A DNA stretch of 64,000 nt, taken from assembly GCA_937927975.1 (NCBI GenBank), contig CALEZT010000270.1, positions 1 to 64,000 on the forward strand. The letters are read 5' to 3'. Every line of letters starts with the position of its first letter. Position 1 is the stretch's first letter. The translations under genes and the position numbers were made by a program. The DNA is from an uncultured Phycisphaerales bacterium (GTDB lineage Bacteria; Planctomycetota; Phycisphaerae; Sedimentisphaerales; Anaerobacaceae). The notes under the pieces are model-generated. The model was not told where the DNA came from. It saw only the letters and a list, made by a program, of their open reading frames with translations, and did not search any database. Shown one piece after another: positions 36,356 to 45,062 of this stretch.

Positions 36356-36492
36356 CAGACGCGTCGCTTTGGCGTCTGCGGTGTCGCGACGACCTCCGAC
36401 ACGAAAGAGTCATGCATAAGATCTGCAAGTAAAAGGTGTTACGAGGAGCGGACCCGTGAAACCGAATCAGGTGGGTTCGTCTGGTGTAACAC
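36356..36492 (+). promoter_or_regulatory. Highly structured leader of CotH/LTD copy C
   Basis: Three successive inverted repeats precede the gene. CAGACGC (36356-36362) pairs with GCGTCTG (36372-36378). GTGTCG (36381-36386) pairs with CGACAC (36397-36402). GTGTTAC (36436-36442) pairs with GTAACAC (36486-36492), enclosing 43 bases and ending just before the Shine-Dalgarno region. A TAGAAT at 36322-36327 could be the -10, but no -35 fits. The structure suggests leader-based regulation; it matches no riboswitch I know. Confidence 0.45.
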
Positions 36493-36514
36493 TGGAGAAA
36501 GGAAGAGAGCACCC

Positions 36515-39500
36515 ATGAGAGGACGGCCTCGTTTCTGGCGTGGTCTGGTTGTGTTCCTTGGCGCGATCACACTCGGTCTGGCTCAGCCGGGATGGGCGCT
36601 GGTCTTCAGCGAGATCATGTATCATCCTGTCGAAGATGCGGCCACCGGGGACGAGCCGCTCGAATTCATCGAGTTGTACAACGACCGGGCCGTCTCCGAA
36701 GACCTGGGCGGATGGGCCTTCACCAATGGAATCGAGTACGCCTTCCCGGCCGGAACGACCCTGGGCCCGAAGTCGTATCTGGTGGTTGCCCGCGATCCGA
36801 ATGCCCTCAAGGCGGCCTACAACCTCAACAACGTTCTGGGCCCCTTCTCGGGCAGACTCAGCAACGACGGTGAGCGAATCGACTTGACCAGCGCCGCTGG
36901 CATGATCGTCTTGTCGGTTCGGTACGACGACGCCAGTCCGTGGCCTGTTTCGCCAGACGGCGCCGGGCACTCCCTGGTCCTGACAAAGCTGGGCGGCGAT
37001 CCCGAGCAGGCGAAATCGTGGTCGGCCAGCAGCTACCTCGGAGGCACGCCGGGCTCGGCCGACCAGGCTCAAGCTACCGCGGCCGATCCGACCCTTGTGA
37101 CGCTCATCGACGTCGGCACGCAGGGTCGCTACTTCAAAGGCAAACTGGAGCCCTCGCCGGGCCCCGATGGAAAAGCCACCACCGCCTGGACTCAGGTGGG
37201 CTTCGACGACAATCCCGCGGCCACAGCCTGGCTCGAAGGACCCAACGGCTACGGCTACAGCAACGCCGCCGACGAGCTGCAGTACATCGGCACCGTCCTG
37301 TCCGACATGTCGGGAAACTACATCTCGATCTACGCGCGTCTGCGGTTCACGCTCTCAGCCTCGCAGATCGTCTCCCTCACGCAATTGCAGGCAGAGGTCC
37401 GCTACGACGACGGATACGTGCTCTACCTCAATGGCACTCGCGTCGCCGATTCTGGCGGCATCGTCGGCGATCCGCCCGCCTACAACGCCAGCGGCGGCCC
37501 CGCCGCGGAACCCCCAGCGACGACGGTGGACCTGACGAATCACCGAAACCTGCTCTTACTGGGCGAAAATGTCCTGGCGTTCCAGGCCCACAACGCGACC
37601 CTGGCCGGCAGTTCCGACGGCTTCGGCAGCGTTTCCCTGCGGGGAGTCGTCACGCAGCCCGATGCCGGGAGCGACCTGAGGGCCCGGATCGTGGTCAACG
37701 AGGTCCAGGCCACCTGCAACAGGTGTCCCCATCCCGCGAGAATCGAACTCTACAACCCTGGTCCTTCGCCGGTGAGTCTGAGCAACGTCTACCTGAGCAA
37801 CGATCGCCTGCACCTGCTGAAACACAAGATCCCCGCCGGTACTGTGCTCCAACCGGGGCAGTTCTGGACTGTGGAACAGGGCAGTTCTCCCGAGGATTTG
37901 CCCTTTGCCCTGGACTGGGCCGGCGAGACGATCTACGTCACCGCGGCGACCGACACAGTCCCGCCCGAGCCCATCCGGGTTCTGGACGCCCTGCGGTACG
38001 AAGCGATGGAGTCGGAAAAAGCGTTCGGCCGGTATCCCGACGGCTCCGATTCGCTGGACTGCCTCGCAACCGCCACATTCGGCGCGTCCAACGCGCCCAA
38101 GCTGATCCGCGATATCGTGATCAATGAGATCATGTATCACCACGCCGCACGCGACGATCGCTATGAATACGTCGAGTTGTACAACCGCAGCGACCGCGAC
38201 ATTTCGCTGGCCGGCTGGGCCTTCACCGAGGGAATCGAGTACACCTTCGCCGATGACGCGACGATCGCCGCCGGCGGGTATCTCGTCGTGGGCAAGGACC
38301 CCGATTTCCTCGCGGCGGTGTACGACAACCTGACCGTCGGAGCGAATCTGGTCGGTCCCTACGAAGGCGGGCTCAGCGATCGGGGCGAGCGAATCCGCCT
38401 GTCGTATCCGCTCAAACAGGCCAGCGAAGCGAATGGGAAAGTCATCGAGAGAATGGTCGCCGTGGATGAAGTCACGTACTGCGACGGCGGTCAGTGGCCC
38501 GCCTGGGCCGACGGCATGGGCGCCAGCCTCGAACTGCGCGACCCGCACAGCGACAACGACACGCCCGGCGCCTGGGCCGACAGCGACGAAAGCGGCAAGA
38601 CCTCCTGGCGCGAGTTCTCCTACACGATCCAGGCCTCCGATAGCCGGTACACCCACGACAGCCCTTCGATCTTCGACTTCATGCTGCTCAATGCAGGAGA
38701 AGTGCTCCTCGACGATCTCGAATGCGTCATCGGCGGGGCCAACCGGCTCACCAATGGCGGTTTCGAGAATGGGGACACGTCCTGGCGAATCCTGGGCAAC
38801 CACACGCGATCGCATGTGACGACCGCGGATCGTCGCTCGGGCTCGCGCGCCCTGCACCTGATCGCCACCGGCCACGGCGATCCCGGCGCCAACCGCATCA
38901 ACCAGTCGATCTCCGGCTCCGGCACAGGCACGGTCACCTTCCGCGGCTGGGCCCGATGGCTGCGAGGCAGCCGCTTCCTCCTGCTGCGAACGAGCCGCGA
39001 ACTGTCTCCCGTGAGACCCCCTCGGCCCGCTTATGCGTTCGAGCTCCCAATGCCGCTGGACCTGGGCACGCCGGGCCGACAGAACACCGCCTTCGTCACC
39101 AATCGCGGGCCGGACATCCTGGACGTGCAGCACGCGCCGGTCCTGCCCAAGGCCGGCGAAGCCATTGTTGTGACTGCCCGAGTCCTGGACGCCGACGGCC
39201 TTGGCTCGGTGACGCTCTATCACCGCACTGAAGGCTCGGCCTCGTTCGCCTCTGTACCCATGCTCGACAACGGTTCCGGCGACGACGCAATCGCAGACGA
39301 CCAGATCTACACTGCGACCCTCGCCGGCGGCACGGCCGGCCAGATCCGCGCGTTCTATATCGAGGCCTCCGACGGCGCTGCGACCACCCGGTTTCCAGCG
39401 GCGCAGCAACCGTCGGCGGAGGTCCCGAACCGCACTTGTCTCGTCCGCATCGCGGACCCCCAGCAGACCAGCCGGCTGGCCAACTACCGCATCTGGATGT

Positions 39501-40651
39501 CCTCCGACGTGATGAACGCGTTCCAGGCCCGCGCCAACCTCTCCAACGAATTGCTCGATTGCACATTCGTCTACAACGACGCCGAAGTCTTCTACAACTG
39601 CGGCATCCGCCTGCGGGGCAGTCCCTTCCTTCGCGGCGGCTCCGGCTGGACCCCGCAGAGAGGACGCGGACTGCGCATCGAATTCAACCCCGATCAGAGC
39701 TTCCGCGGCCGCGAGGAGATCAACCTGGACTGGACCGAGGGCAGCAGTCGGGGGCCTCTTCAGGAGCGAGCCTCGTACTGGTTCTACGCTCAACTCGGCC
39801 TTCAGCACTCCCGACAGGAATGGGTCCGCCTGTTCGTCAACGGCACCCGCCTGACCAACTTCGAGGACGTGCAGAAGATCGACGGCGATTACATCGACGC
39901 CTGGTTCCCCGTCAACAATGAAGGCTATATCCACAAGATCGACGATTACTTCGAGTTCAATGCAGACGGCACCTCGCACAGCGGCGAAGCAGCGGACGAA
40001 GGGCTTCTTTACGACGCCCGGCACCCGTTGATCCCGGAAACCTACCGCTGGCATTTCGAGAAGCGTTCGCACCCTCAGAACGATAATTGGCAGCATCTGT
40101 ACGAACTGGCGGTGGCGCTAAACACGCAATCGACGAGCACTACCTACGAGCGAGGCATCGAGTCCAAGCTCGACCCGCAGCATTTCACCAAGATGCTCGC
40201 CCTGCGACACGCGGTAGGCGACTGGGACAGCTACGGATACACGCGAGGCAAGAACAACGTATTCTACTTCGCCCTGCCGGAAGGCAAGTGGTACCTGCTG
40301 CCCTGGGATATCGATTTCACGCTGGGCTCGGGTCGTGGGGCCACGTCGAGCCTTTTCGAGGTCAACAGCGGCAAGTTCCCGGAAGTCGTCCAGTTCCTGA
40401 ATCATCCTAGGTATCGGCAGATGTACTATGACGCATTCAGAGAACTGGTGGACGGCCCGTGGAAGACATCTTATGGGACCGCCGATCCGCCGACCGATTT
40501 CGACAGGTTCCTGGACGAAGGGGCCGACCTGCTGACCGCAGAAGGGCTGGGCGACGGGCGACGCAACCAGATCAAGCAGTTCGTCCGCGACCGGCGGACG
40601 TTCATTCTCTCGCAAATTGCGAACCAGCCCGCGCCGCCGCCAGGGCGATGA
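36515..40651 (+). CDS. Giant secreted LTD / CotH-kinase-like protein (copy C)
   Basis: 1378 residues. ATG 36515 follows GGAAGAGAG and starts a signal peptide (GLVVFLGAITLGLAQPGWA). LTDs start near residue 30 (VFSEIMYHP), 388 (IVVNEVQATCNRCPHPARIELYN) and 532 (IVINEIMYHHAARDDRYEYVELYN). The RYDDGYVLYLNGTRV beta module lies near 300. A carbohydrate-binding-like segment (LTNGGFENGDTSWRI) near 750 has the same sense as one in copy A. The CotH-like domain occupies about 988-1375: CGIRLRGSPFLRGG, LFVNGTRLTNFEDVQ, and KWYLLPWDIDFTLGSG near 1263, the full WDxDF active-site motif. Of the three copies this one keeps the most canonical catalytic motif, so it is the best candidate for real kinase activity. 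Surface location is inferred from the signal peptide. Confidence 0.88.
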   Translation: MRGRPRFWRGLVVFLGAITLGLAQPGWALVFSEIMYHPVEDAATGDEPLEFIELYNDRAVSEDLGGWAFTNGIEYAFPAGTTLGPKSYLVVARDPNALKAAYNLNNVLGPFSGRLSNDGERIDLTSAAGMIVLSVRYDDASPWPVSPDGAGHSLVLTKLGGDPEQAKSWSASSYLGGTPGSADQAQATAADPTLVTLIDVGTQGRYFKGKLEPSPGPDGKATTAWTQVGFDDNPAATAWLEGPNGYGYSNAADELQYIGTVLSDMSGNYISIYARLRFTLSASQIVSLTQLQAEVRYDDGYVLYLNGTRVADSGGIVGDPPAYNASGGPAAEPPATTVDLTNHRNLLLLGENVLAFQAHNATLAGSSDGFGSVSLRGVVTQPDAGSDLRARIVVNEVQATCNRCPHPARIELYNPGPSPVSLSNVYLSNDRLHLLKHKIPAGTVLQPGQFWTVEQGSSPEDLPFALDWAGETIYVTAATDTVPPEPIRVLDALRYEAMESEKAFGRYPDGSDSLDCLATATFGASNAPKLIRDIVINEIMYHHAARDDRYEYVELYNRSDRDISLAGWAFTEGIEYTFADDATIAAGGYLVVGKDPDFLAAVYDNLTVGANLVGPYEGGLSDRGERIRLSYPLKQASEANGKVIERMVAVDEVTYCDGGQWPAWADGMGASLELRDPHSDNDTPGAWADSDESGKTSWREFSYTIQASDSRYTHDSPSIFDFMLLNAGEVLLDDLECVIGGANRLTNGGFENGDTSWRILGNHTRSHVTTADRRSGSRALHLIATGHGDPGANRINQSISGSGTGTVTFRGWARWLRGSRFLLLRTSRELSPVRPPRPAYAFELPMPLDLGTPGRQNTAFVTNRGPDILDVQHAPVLPKAGEAIVVTARVLDADGLGSVTLYHRTEGSASFASVPMLDNGSGDDAIADDQIYTATLAGGTAGQIRAFYIEASDGAATTRFPAAQQPSAEVPNRTCLVRIADPQQTSRLANYRIWMSSDVMNAFQARANLSNELLDCTFVYNDAEVFYNCGIRLRGSPFLRGGSGWTPQRGRGLRIEFNPDQSFRGREEINLDWTEGSSRGPLQERASYWFYAQLGLQHSRQEWVRLFVNGTRLTNFEDVQKIDGDYIDAWFPVNNEGYIHKIDDYFEFNADGTSHSGEAADEGLLYDARHPLIPETYRWHFEKRSHPQNDNWQHLYELAVALNTQSTSTTYERGIESKLDPQHFTKMLALRHAVGDWDSYGYTRGKNNVFYFALPEGKWYLLPWDIDFTLGSGRGATSSLFEVNSGKFPEVVQFLNHPRYRQMYYDAFRELVDGPWKTSYGTADPPTDFDRFLDEGADLLTAEGLGDGRRNQIKQFVRDRRTFILSQIANQPAPPPGR

Positions 40652-40685
40652 AAGAGCGTGGCGCCGATGGGACGAATAGAGTCCG

Positions 40686-41810
40686 TTACGGCCTCGCTGC
40701 CAGCACGGAGTCTCGGGTCTGGAAGATCTTCATGGCGTTGGCGCGATAGACTTTTTCGAGCACCGGGTCAGGCAGAGCCAGGCCGTTGAGAGGCCAGTGG
40801 TACGTGGAGACATTCCATGCGTAGAAGTGCTCGTCCGCCGATTCCAGAACGCGGAACGTGAAGCGGTATACCTCGGCCCCGCGGTGCATATCAGTGCCAT
40901 AGACCAACCGGTCCTGGTATTTCGCGTAGAACTGCCCGACGAATCGGGGAATCGCAGCGGTCTCCGCGTAACGGGCGGAAATATCGGCATAGAGATTCGG
41001 GTGCTTGTCGAGCAACTCAGCCAGGCGGTTCAGGTCGTAGCAGCAATTGGCGAAGTGGCAGGCGATGAACGTGGTCCTGGGATGTCGGCCGACGGCTCGG
41101 TCGAGGATCTCGATCATGCCCTCGTGTCCGACGATCCCTGGTTGATTGTCCAGCCGCCATTTGTAGGCGTTCATCAGGCCGTCGTTCCTGGCGTCCATCG
41201 GCAGATACATCCAGTAGGGATCGGCCACGTGGATGTTGATCGGCAGCTTGAGCTCCGCACACTTCTTGAGCAAAGGGTCCATGCGGGAATCGTCCAGATG
41301 CATCCCCCAAGCAGGCGGTTTGCAGTAGAAGAGCCCCTTGCCCTTATCGCCAAGTTCCCCGACGCCGCGAGCGCCCGCCTTGTAGCAGCGTTCCAGCTCT
41401 TTCACCGCAGCCGGACCGAAGCCGGGCTTGTCGTACCCGGTGTAGTCGAACCCGCACCAGACCTCGAATCGGTCGGGATACTTCGCATAGAGAGCATGAA
41501 TCTTGTCGAACTCCGCGCCTGTCGCCTGGGTCATCACGATCGATTTCTCGAGACCGACCTCGTCCATCGTGCGGACCCACTCGTCGACCTGTTCCGGCGT
41601 CCGGGCATAGACGTGAGCGTGCATATCGATCGCGGCGAACCGGGCCTTGGACACAACGGTCTGCGGTGTCTTGTAGACCGACTGAGGACGAAAGTCCTTC
41701 AGCAGAAGCGATTCGGGATCGGCCCTCGAATCGTCGCCCGATGCAGCCCCGGGACACGCAAACACCCACAGAACGAGAACCGCCGCCGAACACAGAATCC
41801 GACAAGACAT
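40686..41810 (-). CDS. Exported amidohydrolase-family (COG2159-type) protein
   Basis: 374 residues from ATG 41810, six bases after AAAGGAGC. The signal peptide (ILCSAAVLVLWVFACPGAASG) is clear; an in-frame extension to 41861 is rejected. The N-terminal IDMHAHVY gives the HxH metal motif, INIHVADPYW the next His, FIACHFANC another, and GTDM the final Asp. This is the amidohydrolase-2/ACMSD-like TIM barrel, whose members are decarboxylases, hydratases or lactonases. Secretion is unusual for the family but frequent in Planctomycetota. It converges with CotH copy C (34 bases between stops) and is divergent from the MFS gene. Substrate unknown. Confidence 0.87.
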   Translation of the reverse strand: MSCRILCSAAVLVLWVFACPGAASGDDSRADPESLLLKDFRPQSVYKTPQTVVSKARFAAIDMHAHVYARTPEQVDEWVRTMDEVGLEKSIVMTQATGAEFDKIHALYAKYPDRFEVWCGFDYTGYDKPGFGPAAVKELERCYKAGARGVGELGDKGKGLFYCKPPAWGMHLDDSRMDPLLKKCAELKLPINIHVADPYWMYLPMDARNDGLMNAYKWRLDNQPGIVGHEGMIEILDRAVGRHPRTTFIACHFANCCYDLNRLAELLDKHPNLYADISARYAETAAIPRFVGQFYAKYQDRLVYGTDMHRGAEVYRFTFRVLESADEHFYAWNVSTYHWPLNGLALPDPVLEKVYRANAMKIFQTRDSVLAARP

Positions 41811-42001
41811 GGCCAAGCTCCTTTCTGCTGCGAGAAGACTGACGCAAACACACGCGGCCAAGCCTACGCGGACCGAGCGGCCAAGTCAAGCATGGGCTTG
41901 CCTTCGCGGGAATTCGCGGTATGGTAGGAGATCTTCTCGGCCGGCCGCACAGGACCTTGCGAGCCGGTCCGGGCCGCAACGCAACGCGAAAGGACGATAC
42001 C

Positions 42002-43294
42002 GTGGACGAAAAGCTGGTCGCGAGAGTGCTGTCGTTTCGATGGCTCGTATTCTCCGTGCTCGCGACGGGGTTCGCTTTGGTCTATTTCCACCGGGTTTCG
42101 CTCTCGGTCGTCGCGGACGAATTGCGTCGGGACTTTGGGACCAGCGCAAGTGTGATCGGCCTGCTGGGCTCTGTGTATTTCTACTGCTATGCGTTCATGC
42201 AGATCCCCTCGGGCCTACTGAGCGATTCGGTCGGACCCCGCAAGACCGTGGCGATCTCGCTGCTGTTGGCCACGGCGGGCGGCTTTCTCTTCGGTCTGGC
42301 CCCAACGATCGGAATGGCGATCGTCGCCCGGGCCATGGTCGGGATCGGCGTCTCGATGGTCTTCATCCCCTCGATGAAGGTCTTCTCCCAGTGGTTCCGG
42401 GCCCGCGAGTTCGCCCACGTCGGAGGCATGTTCCAGTCCGCTGGCGGCGTCGGTATCCTGGCCGGCACGTGGCTGCTGAGCCTGTTGTCCGTCCAGTACG
42501 GATGGCGGACGTCATTTCAGATTATCGCGGCTGCCACGCTGGCTATCGCCCTGGCCGCCTGGCTGATCGTGCGGAACCGCCCTGCCGACAAGGGCTGGCC
42601 GTCCATCGCGCAGATCGAACTCCAAGAGAACGCGCCCCTCCACGTCCCCAGCGAGATCAGCCTGAGACGAGGAGTCAGCATGGTGCTCTCGGAAAAGCAC
42701 TTCTGGCTCGTCGGGGCCTGGTTCTTCTTCGATTGCGGCATCTTCTTCGGGTTCGGCAATCTCTGGAGCGGACCCTACCTGATGCATGTCTACGGCATGA
42801 GCAGGGACCAGGCGGCAGCCCTCCTGACCATGATCGCCTGGGGAATGGTCGTCGGCGGCCCCGCGCTCGGCGTGCTGTCCCAGAGGATTCTCAAGAGCCG
42901 AAAGAGGACCCTGATCCTGTGCATGTCCGTGCTGACTGTGCTGTTGCTGATCCCGACGCTCCTGCCGGCAAGCCTGCCCCGTGCGGTTCTCGTCGCGTGG
43001 TTCTTTCTGTTCTCCGTCTGCTCCTCCGCGGTCGTCGTCGTGGCTTTTACCACCGCCAAGGAACTATTCCCTCTGGAAATCGCAGGCACCTCGATCGGCG
43101 TGGTCAACTTCTTCCCCTTCTTCGGCGGCGCAGTCTACCAGCCGATCCTGGGCGCGATCCTCGACGCCCACGGCAAAACCGCGGCCGACCAATACCCGGT
43201 CGCCGCATACCAGATGGTCATGCTGGTCCTGCTGCTGTCCTCCCTCGCGGCCCTCGTCTGCTCGATCCTCCTGAAGGACACCTATCGCAAGTAG
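42002..43294 (+). CDS. Major facilitator superfamily transporter
   Basis: 430 residues with 12 predicted membrane segments. GTG at 42002 is chosen because GAAAGGA lies about 7 bases upstream and the residues before it are hydrophilic and not family-like. First-helix region LVYFHRVSLSVVADELRRDFG, the MFS loop motif LLSDSVGPRKTV between helices 2 and 3, and FGFGNLWSGPYLMHVYGMSRDQAAALL in the second half place it among the MFS carriers of organic anions and sugars (ACS/OPA-like). Substrate cannot be given. It stands alone, divergent from the amidohydrolase gene; 191 bases between the two starts may hold a shared regulatory region. Confidence 0.9.
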   Translation: MDEKLVARVLSFRWLVFSVLATGFALVYFHRVSLSVVADELRRDFGTSASVIGLLGSVYFYCYAFMQIPSGLLSDSVGPRKTVAISLLLATAGGFLFGLAPTIGMAIVARAMVGIGVSMVFIPSMKVFSQWFRAREFAHVGGMFQSAGGVGILAGTWLLSLLSVQYGWRTSFQIIAAATLAIALAAWLIVRNRPADKGWPSIAQIELQENAPLHVPSEISLRRGVSMVLSEKHFWLVGAWFFFDCGIFFGFGNLWSGPYLMHVYGMSRDQAAALLTMIAWGMVVGGPALGVLSQRILKSRKRTLILCMSVLTVLLLIPTLLPASLPRAVLVAWFFLFSVCSSAVVVVAFTTAKELFPLEIAGTSIGVVNFFPFFGGAVYQPILGAILDAHGKTAADQYPVAAYQMVMLVLLLSSLAALVCSILLKDTYRK

Positions 43295-43309
43295 CGTGTG
43301 CGTCAATCG

Positions 43310-43522
43310 TCAAATCGAGAAGAAGGCCCGCTCGAAGCTCCTTTGGATACAAAGCACGGCCGGCCTGTCGCGAGGAATCAGCAGGACGCCATCCTGCATC
43401 GTGCCGGTGAAGTAGTACTGGTTGACCCGCCCGAAGATCGCAGCCAGTTCCCACTTGGGGTTCTCGGCGTCCATGCAGGCCCGAAATCGCTGCATCCGCT
43501 CGCTCAGCTCTGTGACAGGCAA
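43310..43522 (-). pseudogene. Truncated Xaa-Pro aminopeptidase (M24/creatinase N-domain) remnant
   Basis: 71 codons that read as the start of an M24-type Xaa-Pro peptidase N-terminal domain: TELSERMQRFRACMDAE, then AAIFGRVNQYYFTGTMQDGVLLIPRD and a final IQRSFERAFF before the stop. Intact proteins of this family are around 400 residues with a C-terminal pita-bread metallopeptidase domain. Here the frame stops right after the first beta-alpha block, and the MFS gene lies immediately downstream on the other strand, so the catalytic part is gone. The start is uncertain (TTG at 43522 is one option). A REP-like palindrome lies about 120 bases from its 5' side, suggesting a rearrangement. Very likely nonfunctional. 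Confidence 0.72.
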
Positions 43523-43642
43523 CTTGGTGATAACGCATCCAAAGAGTTCGCTATTCGACGACAAGAGGACTGGCAAGCAGTACAGCCCGGTCCGTCGCGC
43601 CATGCAATGACCAAACGACGCTCGATGGCGTTCCTGCATCAG

Positions 43643-43726
43643 AAAAGGGGACATTCTACTTTTTCGCCCCTCACAGAGAGGATCTGCCCGACGCCTCCCG
43701 CCCGAAAAAGTAAAATGTCCTCTTTT
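43643..43726. repeat. REP-like imperfect palindrome
   Basis: Two 24-base arms facing each other: 43643-43666 (AAAAGGGGACATTCTACTTT, then TTCG) and 43703-43726, whose reverse complement is AAAAGAGGACATTTTACTTT then TTCG, 22 of 24 identical. The central 36 bases are not paired. This size and form resemble REP/BIME elements mobilised by REP-associated tyrosine transposases; no transposase is present in the window. Confidence 0.82.
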
Positions 43727-43846
43727 CCCTGCACGCAATTCTGGGAAACCCGGGTTGGATTTCGGTTGACCGCGTAACGCTCACCCTGTCGTCTTCTTGG
43801 TAGCGTAGAATGATGAGCAGTATCCGGCCTCGATAGGAGCGAGCTT

Positions 43847-44136
43847 ATGAAGCGACTGGCCTTGTGTCTCCTGGTCTTTCTGGCATGTCCGACACGTGCG
43901 GAGCAGTACACCCTGAGCCATACCACCACATGCCGTGTCTATCGCCTATTCGGCGAGGTGTTCGACGCGAGCACCATGCACGGCGAGATCCAATTCACCC
44001 TCACCGATGGCAAGGCATGTTCATCACTTGGCACATCCGAGTGGAATACGACGTCAACAAAGGGCTGCCTTTGCGCGCCGTCGAGGAGCATTTCCAGAAG
44101 TTGCGTTCCCATGCCCCCCTGGGCGAGATACAATGA
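43847..44136 (+). pseudogene. Frameshifted small exported protein
   Basis: The first frame starts MKRLALCLLVFLACPTRAEQ, a good signal peptide, and stays protein-like to about 44015 (FDASTMHGEIQFTLTDGKA). It then loses sense, while the +2 frame becomes sensible: MFITWHIRVEYDVNKGLPL, then RAVEEHFQKLRSHAPLGE and a stop near 44136. Joining the two at about 44012 would give a small secreted protein of about 95 residues. I read this as one gene broken by a frameshift, or an assembly error, rather than two genes. I do not recognise the family. The possible continuation after the TGA (DIVADALAFQGL) hints at more decay. Confidence 0.4.
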
Positions 44137-44220
44137 CCGGATATCGTCGCCGATGCGCTTGCCTTCCAAGGACTGTGCATGGCGGGCCGCATTGGGACGC
44201 TTGGACTGGAGTTCTCTCTG

Positions 44221-44808
44221 ATGTCACTTACACCGTTCGATACGGGGCCGGGAGGCGTGTTTCGGTATTGCCCAAAGTGCGCCGCGGCGGCGATGCGAGT
44301 TGCGGGACCCAAGATACTGCGCTGCGAGGCCTGCGGGTTCGAGCTGTATATGAACCCAGCGGCGGCCGTGGCCGGGGTGCTGGTGGATGGGGACGGGCGG
44401 ATGGTCGTGACCGTGCGGGGCAAGGAACCCGGCAAGGGGCTCTGGAGCCTGCCCGGCGGGTTCGTGGACCCCGGCGAGACCGCGGAGGAGGCCCTGGCCC
44501 GCGAGATCCGCGAGGAGGTGGGCCTGGAGGTCGTCGCGATGCGGTACCTGGGCTCCTGGCCGAACGTCTACCATTACGGCGGCGTCGCCTACCGCACGCT
44601 CGACTTCGGATTCGTGTGCGAAGCGCCTGGGGTCGAAGGAGCCCGTGCCATGGAGAGCGAGGTCGAGCGAGTCCTGCTCCTGGACCCGGTGGACGTGGAC
44701 CTCGCGAGGTTCGCTTTCGCCTCGGTCGGCCGGATCGCGGGCGAATACCTCAGGGGCCGCGAAATGCCGCCGGCGCCGGGCACGTCCGTTCCAACGACAT
44801 CGACCTGA
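44221..44808 (+). CDS. Nudix hydrolase with zinc ribbon
   Basis: 195 residues from ATG 44221 with GGAG eight or nine bases upstream. A zinc ribbon at the N-terminus (Cys17-x2-Cys20 and Cys35-x2-Cys38) precedes the Nudix fold. The Nudix box GGFVDPGETAEEALAREI then REEVGL fits G-x5-E-x7-REU-x-EE-x-GU exactly. The layout is that of NUDIX proteins with an N-terminal NADH-pyrophosphatase-like ribbon. It would hydrolyse a nucleoside diphosphate linked to another moiety, in the cytoplasm, for housekeeping or control of metabolites such as ADP-ribose or NAD(H). An extension to 44179 is possible but the later start has the better Shine-Dalgarno. Confidence 0.9.
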   Translation: MSLTPFDTGPGGVFRYCPKCAAAAMRVAGPKILRCEACGFELYMNPAAAVAGVLVDGDGRMVVTVRGKEPGKGLWSLPGGFVDPGETAEEALAREIREEVGLEVVAMRYLGSWPNVYHYGGVAYRTLDFGFVCEAPGVEGARAMESEVERVLLLDPVDVDLARFAFASVGRIAGEYLRGREMPPAPGTSVPTTST

Positions 44809-44934
44809 CCCTGCCCTTGCCGTCAAGGCGTCGTCACAATTCCGTCGCGTCGGGTCGGGGACGAAGGTTCGGCCGACGGAGTCCACGAACGACAGAGGAA
44901 AGGCGGCCCGCCTCCGCGGAGCGCCGGCTCTTCT

Positions 44935-44954
44935 TGCGAGGGGGGACCCTCGCA
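44935..44954 (+). promoter_or_regulatory. Stem-loop upstream of the prepilin-like gene
   Basis: Perfect 8-bp stem TGCGAGGG-GGA-CCCTCGCA. It lies 126 bases after the Nudix stop and just before the promoter at 44968. Without a T tract it may be a processing site or a weak terminator for the Nudix mRNA. Confidence 0.5.
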
Positions 44955-44967
44955 GGCAGCAAAGGTC

Positions 44968-44996
44968 TTGGCTGGACGGATCGCTTGTGGTACAAT
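44968..44996 (+). promoter_or_regulatory. Candidate sigma-70 promoter of the prepilin-like gene
   Basis: TTGGCT (44968-44973), 17-base spacer, TACAAT (44991-44996), 66 bases before the start codon of the prepilin-like gene. Confidence 0.6.
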
Positions 44997-45062
44997 CAAA
45001 GTAGATGTTGGCGGGGTGGGGCAGGATGGGCTGGTGAAACCGCGTTTGGGGAATGGGTTGCC

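Noticed and set aside
36149..36514. Upstream extension of CotH copy C by 122 codons
   Set aside because: It would begin inside the preceding terminator region and puts the signal peptide in the interior; ATG 36515 has a good ribosome site.
43935..45062. Long in-frame extension of the prepilin-like gene
   Set aside because: It would cover the Nudix gene in another frame and place the prepilin signal mid-protein.
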